Of a stretch of DNA of 50,087 bases, positions 43,953 through 50,087 are shown piece after piece. This stretch comes from Geomicrobium sp. JCM 19039. Lineage in GTDB: Bacteria > Bacillota > Bacilli > Bacillales > Marinococcaceae. Under the pieces are notes generated by a model, which saw only the letters and a program-made list of their open reading frames with translations, was not told the origin of the DNA and ran no database searches. The position numbers were made by a program, and so were the translations under genes. The DNA is taken from positions 1 through 50,087 of the forward strand of contig NZ_BAXB01000025.1 in NCBI RefSeq assembly GCF_000698145.1, given 5' to 3'. Every line of letters begins with the position of its first letter. Positions within the stretch are counted from its first letter, which is position 1.

Positions 43953-45443
43953 GTATTGTGATTCCAACGTTTTTTTATCGATTTTACCGACGTTTGTGTA
44001 CGGAAGCGCGTCCACTGAAATGAGCTGCCTTGGGCGCTTCGACGTTTGCAACCGTTCTTCCAAAAACGTGTGCACGTCATCTACCGTGTTCTTTGTGTGG
44101 TCAGCCATCTCCACAAATCCGATGAGGCGCTCTCCATACTCATCATCTGAAGCCCCAATTACAGCTGCAGCCTTTATCGCCTCATGTTGCAATAACACCT
44201 GTTCCAACTCAATGGGATATACGTTCACACCACCAACAATGACGAGGTCATCCTTTCGCCCTAAAAGATAAAAGCGACCGTGTTCGTCAAACCAACCGAC
44301 ATCACCCGTGCCACTCGTCGACGATTGACTAGACCATGTGTTTACAATATGAATCTCACCCGTACTACCCACTGGTTGCTGCTTATCACCATCCATGACA
44401 ACAGCACGCATACCGCGGATTGGTCGACCGATTGTACCCGGTGACTCCTGTAAATCCTTCGGCGTAGCATGAAGTTTAGCCCCGTTTCTGAAGTTCCATA
44501 CAAATTGTAGAGAACCATACCGAGCGTTTTTTTCTGTTCTTCTAACGACTGAATCGTCTAGTCTTGCCCCACCAGAAGCCATGCAACGGAGCGTTGTTAA
44601 CTGCTCTGGGAGACACGTATCAAGTAAACGCTGAACGATCATCGGGACGACTGTCATCACATCCACGCGGTGATCGGAAATGAGCTTCCCAGCTGTTGTT
44701 GCGTCAAATCGCTTCGTAAAATAAAGCGGTTTACCTGTGATTAGAAACAGGATCAACACCGCAATGCCGTACCCATGATAAAGAGGCGTGGCCACGTATG
44801 CCCGCTCCCTATTCATAATCTCTAGCTTGGATATGAAATCAAGAAACGGGTCGAGAAAGCGAAAAAGCGACGGCGAATGAGCAGCTGACTTCGGCGTCCC
44901 CGTCGTCCCACCTGTAAATAACACTAACCGTCCACTTGATTTGCGGCCGACTGAAGGCCGACCTGGTGCGGTTTCGTTCAACTGATTCTCACAATTCCAA
45001 ACTGTAACGCCCGCGATTGTTGGCGCCGTAGTATGGTCATGAACAATAAGGGTAAAGCTTTGTTTTTCATGCAAATCTTGTAACTCCGGCTCCCTTAAAC
45101 GAGATGGTAATAAATAGACATCAGCACCGAGCCTGGACACCGCAAACACCGTTGCCACAAAATCGATATGATTGGCACACATAAACGCCACCCGGTCATT
45201 GTCCCGCACACGTTCGTTTAATGCTCGTAACTTCCTTCTCGAAAGGTTGAGCAGTTGATTGTACGTAACCGTCTGCCCATCATCGGTCATCGCCTCGCGA
45301 TGTTTATACTTTACTGCGGCGATTTCCAGAAGTGTCATGAGATTCGATCCTGAACGAAACATGGTGATGACTAAATGAACGATCGTTATTGGCGATCGCA
45401 TTCCGAGATGACGGAGTACGTTAAATAATTTAACGATCTGCAT
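43932..45443 (-). CDS. AMP-dependent acyl-CoA synthetase/ligase, motif-scrambling double shift
   Basis: ATG 45443 follows GGAGGGG and gives 503 residues. Motifs are LVLFTGGTTGTPKSAA (P-loop), VATPLYHGYGIA, GDVGWFDEHGRFYLLGRKDD and the catalytic Lys region YTNVGKIDKKTL. The product activates a carboxylate as acyl-adenylate, then CoA thioester. The usual YGTSETG motif is absent in the open frame (ARYGSLQFVWNFRNG), but another frame of the same DNA reads LGMVLYNLYGTSETG. Removing one base from T7 at 44527-44533 and adding one to C4 at 44480-44483 restores it. The gene overlaps the SDR by 14 bases. Confidence 0.85.
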   Translation of the reverse strand: MQIVKLFNVLRHLGMRSPITIVHLVITMFRSGSNLMTLLEIAAVKYKHREAMTDDGQTVTYNQLLNLSRRKLRALNERVRDNDRVAFMCANHIDFVATVFAVSRLGADVYLLPSRLREPELQDLHEKQSFTLIVHDHTTAPTIAGVTVWNCENQLNETAPGRPSVGRKSSGRLVLFTGGTTGTPKSAAHSPSLFRFLDPFLDFISKLEIMNRERAYVATPLYHGYGIAVLILFLITGKPLYFTKRFDATTAGKLISDHRVDVMTVVPMIVQRLLDTCLPEQLTTLRCMASGGARLDDSVVRRTEKNARYGSLQFVWNFRNGAKLHATPKDLQESPGTIGRPIRGMRAVVMDGDKQQPVGSTGEIHIVNTWSSQSSTSGTGDVGWFDEHGRFYLLGRKDDLVIVGGVNVYPIELEQVLLQHEAIKAAAVIGASDDEYGERLIGFVEMADHTKNTVDDVHTFLEERLQTSKRPRQLISVDALPYTNVGKIDKKTLESQYKSSRFS

Positions 45444-46265
45444 CGTTTCCCCTCCGTCCCGCTGAGTAATCTCGTAAATTCCTGCGATGAAGTGTGATGT
45501 ACTGCAGTGGGGATAACCACCACGGGCGCACAAACGTCTGGCGCTTGTAGATTGCCCGTCCAACCCGGACAGCGACTTGGTCAACACTCATCGCCAGTGC
45601 TTTACCGTACGCTTTCGTTGGTTCAATCATCGGGGTGCGAACGAGTGGCAAATACATCGTTGTCACAGCAACGCCTACACCTTCCAATTCTTCAGCTGCA
45701 CTTCTAAGCCAAGCGTCGAATGCGGACTTTGACGCCTGATAAGCAGAGAAATGAGGCATCGGCGGCAAACATGCGTTAATGGTAGACATACTAATCACGT
45801 GCCCCCACTCTCCTCAAGTTCAGGGAGGAATGACAGCGTCAGGTGAACCGGCGCAAAGTAGTTGATCGCCATCGTCCTCGTAAAGTCGTGCATGCGGGAC
45901 GTGGATTCTCGAACCGGTCGCCGAATGGAGTGCCCCGCACAGTGCACCAACACGTCAATTTGTGGAGAAACGTTACGAGCAAAATCAACAAACTGCTCCC
46001 GTGACACCTCCTCGCGAAGGTCGACGCCGTATACGTCTATGTGTGCTCGTTCTTTATGTAATGATTGTTGGAGCGACGCTAACCGTTCTAGTCTTCTTGC
46101 TGCAAGAATGAGGTGGCAATCTGATTTGGCGAGAACCTTGACGAGTTGTTCTCCAATTCCCGAACTCGCCCCTGTAATGACAATGGTTTTTCCCGTCACC
46201 TCGTCATAAAGTTTCTGGTCATTTAGCTCGAGTCGCGGATATAATAATCGTTCGATCAACCGCAT
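45430..46265 (-). pseudogene. SDR-family short-chain dehydrogenase, frameshifted
   Basis: ATG 46265 follows GGAGGAG. The first part has the cofactor motif TIVITGASSGIGEQL, LAARR and VLVHCAGHS; the second has S-A-Y-Q-A-S-K, the catalytic Tyr/Lys pair, and VAVTTMYLPLVRTPM. The break lies in the C5 run 45802-45806, where six bases would read EESGGHVISMSTINA. Intact length would be about 278 residues. It may reduce or oxidise the acyl product of the ligase with which it overlaps, forming a two-gene lipid-type operon. Confidence 0.85.
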
Positions 46266-46364
46266 CGTATCTCCTCCACATCGAATATTCCCATTGTATA
46301 ATAAGAAAACGGCTTTTGGATATTTTAAACAAATAAGAACGTCTATAAAAATGAGGGGTTAGCG

Positions 46365-47285
46365 ATGGACAAAAATGAGATTTATACGTTAGCAAAAAAC
46401 AAGGGCCTAGACATTGAATCGTCAACAATTACACTTAATCAATCTGGTGTCGATTTTCTGGTCGCCCATGCCAATGACAATCATGGGCGTCATTGGATTC
46501 TAAGGATACCGAGAAAAATTGAATCGATGCGACACGCCGAGCAAGAGAAAATGGCGTTGGACGTTATTTCAGAACATGTCCCGTTTCAAGTTCCTGTTTG
46601 GTCAATATTTTCAGATGAACTCATTGCTTACGAGCAGTTAAGCGGTACCCCTGCTGGCACCATTGATATGGAAAAACAAGCGTATGTGTGGGAGATTGAT
46701 ACCGCACAAATCCCTCCTGCTTTTACCGACTCATTAGGAAGATCACTCGCAGCACTACACGCCGTACCGACAGGATCACTAAATAACACTGGCGTAGCCA
46801 TTGTTGAAACTGGGCAACTGAGATGCTCAATGAAAGAAAGAATGATGACGGTGAAAGAACATTTCTCCATTCATCCTGGACGGTGGGAGTATTGGCAAGC
46901 TTGGCTCGCCAATGATGCGATATGGCCTGAACATACAGGCGTGAAACACGGGGACCTTCATCCAGGTCACCTTCTTATTAACCCGGATAAACAAGTGACA
47001 GGAATGATCGATTGGACAGAAACCGGTGTCGGTGATGTGAGCATTGACTTCGTTGGGCATTATAAACTCTTTGGTAATTCCGCGCTTCAAGACGTACTCG
47101 CTGCTTACGATAACGCTGGTGGCAAAACTTGGATGCAAATGGACGAGCACATTCGTCAATTGCATCAGGCAGAAGCGATCGTCGTCGCTGAATACGCCCT
47201 TGCTTCTGAGAGTAAGGACATGCACGAGATGACCGCCCAGTTACTTCAAGTAGACCCATATGAACATGACGGAAACGAGGCATAA
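46365..47285 (+). CDS. mph: Macrolide 2'-phosphotransferase (Mph family)
   Basis: The 306-residue protein follows Mph enzymes along its whole length: SGVDFLVAHANDNHGRHWILRIPR, IAYEQLSGTPAGTID, SLGRSLAALHAVP, WEYWQAWLANDAIWPEHTG, HGDLHPGH (catalytic Asp197) and GMIDWTE (metal-binding Asp216). It phosphorylates the 2'-OH of the macrolide desosamine, inactivating the antibiotic in the cytoplasm. ATG 46365 has GAGGGG 7 bases upstream. It is chromosomal, not flanked by insertion sequences, and divergent from the SDR gene, so it looks intrinsic rather than recently acquired. Native substrate could be another sugar-containing compound. Confidence 0.88.
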   Translation: MDKNEIYTLAKNKGLDIESSTITLNQSGVDFLVAHANDNHGRHWILRIPRKIESMRHAEQEKMALDVISEHVPFQVPVWSIFSDELIAYEQLSGTPAGTIDMEKQAYVWEIDTAQIPPAFTDSLGRSLAALHAVPTGSLNNTGVAIVETGQLRCSMKERMMTVKEHFSIHPGRWEYWQAWLANDAIWPEHTGVKHGDLHPGHLLINPDKQVTGMIDWTETGVGDVSIDFVGHYKLFGNSALQDVLAAYDNAGGKTWMQMDEHIRQLHQAEAIVVAEYALASESKDMHEMTAQLLQVDPYEHDGNEA

Positions 47286-47371
47286 TATGAGACTAGCGTG
47301 CATACACATGTATCACAAATCGACGCGAAACAGGCCATTTTACACTTGTTTTGTGTCGATCGATTCGCCCC

Positions 47372-47782
47372 TTAATATTTTCGGTACATTCCTTGAGACC
47401 GGGGAGCCGTAAATTGAAACCCGTACTGCTCATACAAGTCACTCGCCCGCCCGTCTGCAATTAAACTCACATACGAGCCTGGATATGTATGAGCATCAAG
47501 ATAATTCGTAATCTCCGTCATGATCACTTTTGCTAGCCCTTGTCCTTGATGAGTCGGCTTCACAACAATGTCGACAACTTGGAAAAACGTCGCCCCGTCA
47601 CCGATCACCCTGCCCATTCCGATAAACGCCTCGTGATCATACAGACAGACGACAAACTGTGAATTCTCCAGCCCAATTTCTGCCGCTTCAATTGACTTTC
47701 CGCTCAATCCCCCATCAAGACGCAACTCGTTGTATTGTTCTGGACGTGGTGCAGCGTAGCTGACTTCATATTTATTTTTCAT
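47372..47782 (-). CDS. GNAT N-acetyltransferase
   Basis: The 136-residue protein has a complete GNAT core: SQFVVCLYDHEAFIGMGRVIGDG, FFQVVDIVVKPTHQGQGLAKVIM with the acetyl-CoA loop Q-G-Q-G-L-A, and SLIADGRASDLYEQYGFQ. Substrate unknown. ATG 47782 follows AAAGGATGAG. It lies 7 bases after the peptidase E-like gene on the same strand, so the two are likely co-transcribed. Confidence 0.87.
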   Translation of the reverse strand: MKNKYEVSYAAPRPEQYNELRLDGGLSGKSIEAAEIGLENSQFVVCLYDHEAFIGMGRVIGDGATFFQVVDIVVKPTHQGQGLAKVIMTEITNYLDAHTYPGSYVSLIADGRASDLYEQYGFQFTAPRSQGMYRKY

Positions 47783-47789
47783 TACTCAC

Positions 47790-48482
47790 TCATCCTTTCT
47801 CTCCTAAAAAAATCGGTGTTATGCTTTTCTCAGCATTTAATGACACGTGATAAGCGGATGCATCGGGTCGAGAAGAAACTACTTTTGATAACGTGTGATC
47901 TGTATAATGCAGGGCAACGCCGTCATCAGCGGCGACACCGGCGATGAGCTGATGGTCGTTGATGAACTTCTGATAACTCGGCCGACGTTTCTCTTCCCCA
48001 TCGTAATGGGGGCAATGACTACCAGCTAACCAACCAAGCCCTTCAATAACCTCTAATCCATCCCCATAAGAATCGGTCACTCCTTGTTCAAACCAGCAGA
48101 TTGACCCGGCACTAAGGCCTGCCATTACAATTCCTTGTTCCCATGCTTCATATAAAATCTTATCAAAGCCCCATTCTCTCCACAAAGCAAGTAAGTTTTT
48201 CGTATTTCCACCTCCGACATAGACAATATCTTTGTCTAAAATCCACGCTCTTAAGTCTCTCGTCGGCGGTCGAAACAACGACAAATGCGACGGCTCACAG
48301 TGTAAACGTTCAAAGGCAGCATAAAACCGGGCAACATAATCTTCTGAGTCCCCACTTGCCGTCGGAACAAGACAAATTTTCGGCCTCTCTTTATCCGACT
48401 GGTTCAAAATATACTCATCGAGCAACGGATTGTCAGGCTCCATAGAGAATCCCCCACCGCCAAGAGCAATAATTTGCTTCAT
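47790..48482 (-). CDS. Peptidase E-like protein (S51 family)
   Basis: ATG 48482 lies 8 bases after AAGAAGG, whereas TTG 48488 is too close, so I set 230 residues. MKQIIALGGGGF starts the flavodoxin-like fold. ICLVPTASGDSEDYV, VYVGGGNTKNLLALW and AGLSAGSICWFEQG (nucleophile Ser124) with HCPHYDGEEKR (His159) form the S51 catalytic set. Family members cleave aspartyl dipeptides or related beta-aspartyl bonds. It is likely co-transcribed with the flanking GNAT genes. Confidence 0.87.
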   Translation of the reverse strand: MKQIIALGGGGFSMEPDNPLLDEYILNQSDKERPKICLVPTASGDSEDYVARFYAAFERLHCEPSHLSLFRPPTRDLRAWILDKDIVYVGGGNTKNLLALWREWGFDKILYEAWEQGIVMAGLSAGSICWFEQGVTDSYGDGLEVIEGLGWLAGSHCPHYDGEEKRRPSYQKFINDHQLIAGVAADDGVALHYTDHTLSKVVSSRPDASAYHVSLNAEKSITPIFLGEKG

Positions 48483-48496
48483 GTTCAAAACCTTCT

Positions 48497-49357
48497 TTAT
48501 CCAAAGATTTGCGCCGCAATGGCGTAACGCGTGCTCGGTTCTTCTTTACTACTTAGACCATTTCTCACCATCATTTGCGCAGTGGCGTACAATTTGAAAT
48601 GATTGTTGTGTAGCCAGTGATCAAGTTCAGGTTCAAAATGCGGTGTATCCATTCGAAAAGATCCCGTTTCTCCATGAACGAGGGAACAAATCATATCTGT
48701 CACTTGGCGCACGTTTTGGCAAACAATCGGTCCAAGCATGACATTTTTTCTCGCACTTACCGACAGTCCATACCCTACAACTTTTTCATCTTCGATCCAC
48801 ACGAACGCCCGCTTTGCTGCAGCGATCCTTCTCTTTAGAAATTCATGTCGTGAGTCCCCAAAGGCTCGTTCGTCAACACGCACTACCGCTTCGAAGTCAT
48901 CGGCATCATACGCACGAATATTCGGATGATTGCGTTCGTCAACACGCCCCCACACACCAACGTCCTGGCATACGTAGCTCGACACTTCAGATACCGGAAC
49001 AAATCCTAATTTTTCATAAAGCGGTTGCCCTTGCCCTGTCGCAATCAATATCGTAGACGCACTTTCTGGCACAGCGTCCACACAAGCGACAGTTAACTGT
49101 CGTCCCAGGCCTCTCCCTCGCTCCGTCGGGTCGACCATCACAAGACCGAGCGTCGCAATGTTTTCTTTTTCATATGTAATGAGTGCTGCACACCCTAACA
49201 GAACACCCTTTTCGTCCTTACACCCAAACACATGACCCGTAGTGAGAATTTGCCGCACGTCACTTTCACTATAGTCCCAATCAAAATCACGGATAAACGC
49301 GTGAATCGCTTTCACATCGGTTTCAGTTAAACGCTCAACTTTGTATGAATTGTTCAC
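48497..49357 (-). CDS. Tandem GNAT N-acetyltransferase
   Basis: GTG 49357 overlaps the upstream stop (GTGA) and has GGAG 8 bases upstream, giving 286 residues. The N-terminal GNAT domain has ATLGLVMVDPTERGRGLGRQL as its acetyl-CoA loop and ends PLYEKLGFVPVSEVS; a second, more diverged GNAT-like domain runs from about residue 145 (YDADDFEAVVRVDERAFG ... IVCQNVRQVTDMICSLV). The substrate is unknown. It is translated in tandem with the NTF2-like gene. Confidence 0.83.
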   Translation of the reverse strand: MNNSYKVERLTETDVKAIHAFIRDFDWDYSESDVRQILTTGHVFGCKDEKGVLLGCAALITYEKENIATLGLVMVDPTERGRGLGRQLTVACVDAVPESASTILIATGQGQPLYEKLGFVPVSEVSSYVCQDVGVWGRVDERNHPNIRAYDADDFEAVVRVDERAFGDSRHEFLKRRIAAAKRAFVWIEDEKVVGYGLSVSARKNVMLGPIVCQNVRQVTDMICSLVHGETGSFRMDTPHFEPELDHWLHNNHFKLYATAQMMVRNGLSSKEEPSTRYAIAAQIFG

Positions 49358-49734
49358 GCAAAGTGCTCCATATGTTGACGGTACAACATCCACCCCGCTT
49401 GCTCCTTTTTGAACACTTCGACAGCAAGCACCGTCGTTAACAACTGACTATCTAAATGAAAATCAATCGTTGCAGTTAAAATCAGCTCATCCGGCTTTCT
49501 TAGGCTAGTTTTCAAATCAGTATACCGAAATTCGACACGTTTCCCTTCATATGATTGAAAGGTTTGAATATTATCACTCCGATATTCCTCACCGTTGTAA
49601 ATGCGATAAGCCACATCATCGTAATAACCGAAATACCCAACAAAAGCGTCCGAAACCCAAGCATTGATCCGTTCAACATCACCACTATTCATATCTTTAC
49701 GAAACGCCTCTACCGCTTGCCAAACCTCTTCCAT
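49354..49734 (-). CDS. NTF2/SnoaL-like (DUF4440-type) protein
   Basis: The 126-residue protein fits the cone-shaped NTF2-like fold: an initial helix VWQAVEAFRKDMNSGDVERINAWVSD, then beta strands EFRYTDLKTSLRKPD and AVEVFKKEQAGWMLYRQHME. Such domains bind or act on small molecules, but the function is not predictable here. Its stop overlaps the next gene's GTG. The start ATG 49734 is preceded by GGGGGAAAGCAG. Confidence 0.7.
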   Translation of the reverse strand: MEEVWQAVEAFRKDMNSGDVERINAWVSDAFVGYFGYYDDVAYRIYNGEEYRSDNIQTFQSYEGKRVEFRYTDLKTSLRKPDELILTATIDFHLDSQLLTTVLAVEVFKKEQAGWMLYRQHMEHFA

Positions 49735-49895
49735 CTGCTTTCCCCCTCTTGTCGTTATTATACCTCATCCACCAGTTACAGAAAAACGATACGGAGAGGT
49801 AGCGACTGTCTATTCGGATGCTGGAACTTTGCAACATGATAAAGGACAGGGTGCGCTCGATCGTGCGTTGTTGCTTTGTCGGAAGTGGGCGCTCC

Positions 49896-49938
49896 GGTGT
49901 CGGTGATGTGCACTTCCCTGTCGATTGCGTGCACTTCC
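49896..49938 (-). repeat. Inverted units of the 21-bp repeat family
   Basis: The reverse complement reads GAAGTGCACGCAATCGACAGG then GAAGTGCAC, the 21-base unit of 26206-26419, in the opposite orientation. Confidence 0.7.
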
Positions 49939-49950
49939 TCGAAAAGGCCA

Positions 49951-50087
49951 TGATCTAGATCGCCGAAACCCTAAAATCTTCCAAATCTAATTATCCTGTC
50001 GGCGCGGGCCGCACTCGGTTCGGCCCCGAAGGGGCCGACGAGTCGTCGGTACTTCAGCCTTGAATCTGCGCGCAAGTTGGAACAATC
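49951..50087 (-). repeat. Palindrome plus dispersed repeat R2, copy C (partial)
   Basis: TGATCTAGATCG (49951-49962) and a CCCTAAAATCTTCC block are followed by R2 in inverted orientation: TCGGCCCC-GAA-GGGGCCGA hairpin (50020-50038), then TTGAATCTGCGCGCAAGTTGGAAC, equal to the reverse complement of the R2 start. The element is cut by the window end. The gap 49735-49895 holds nothing else that I can identify. Confidence 0.75.

Overview
The window looks like chromosomal DNA of a low-to-moderate GC Gram-positive bacterium of the Bacillaceae. The evidence is strong AGGAGG-type ribosome binding sites with GTG and TTG starts, a Rap-type TPR protein, a Btr-like AraC regulator fused to a siderophore-binding domain, an OpuAC-type betaine-binding lipoprotein, an Lmo0937-type 46-residue membrane protein and a Bacillus-type macrolide 2'-phosphotransferase. 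The secreted binding proteins are very acidic, which suggests a halo- or alkaliphile. No rRNA, tRNA, CRISPR array or phage region was recognised.

Layout. 1-9100: an intergenic repeat, an MFS transporter, a degenerate M50-like membrane protein, an IS200/IS605-type element whose tnpB carries one in-frame stop, a lipoprotein, an orphan Rap-like protein, an M20 amidohydrolase and a divergent peptide-type binding protein. 9108-15174 (minus): a catabolic operon of Gfo/Idh/MocA dehydrogenase, DUF993 aldolase-like protein, sugar-phosphate isomerase/epimerase and a DctPQM TRAP importer. 15330-23128 (minus): an amino-sugar operon (SSS symporter, AGE epimerase, ceramidase-like protein, NagB-like, NagA, SIS protein, ROK repressor) preceded by a sigma-A-like promoter and a perfect 15-bp inverted repeat that fits a ROK operator. 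23280-28614: ferredoxin, formamidase (FmdA/FmdB), a NERD protein, a PTS-EIIC-like protein and an OpuAC-type lipoprotein.

28615-30366 is gene-free and made of dispersed repeats, which recur at both window ends. 30367-36315 holds small operons (methyltransferase/GNAT, TauE, NUDIX, DUF402/GyrI-like, lipoprotein, Lmo0937-like). 36461-42684 is a Fur-controlled siderophore uptake locus: binding lipoprotein, two FecCD permeases, ATPase, FhuF-like reductase and the Btr-like activator, with two convincing Fur boxes. 42750-46265 holds a YVTN beta-propeller protein, an acyl-CoA ligase and an SDR. 46365-49734 holds mph, GNATs, a peptidase E-like protein and an NTF2-like protein.

A striking global feature is the number of single-base frameshifts. 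At least a dozen conserved genes are broken, or have a motif scrambled, by one-base changes that mostly lie in short homopolymers. Two further genes carry single in-frame stops. Uncorrected homopolymer sequencing errors are the simplest explanation, so many genes typed here as pseudogenes may be intact in the organism.
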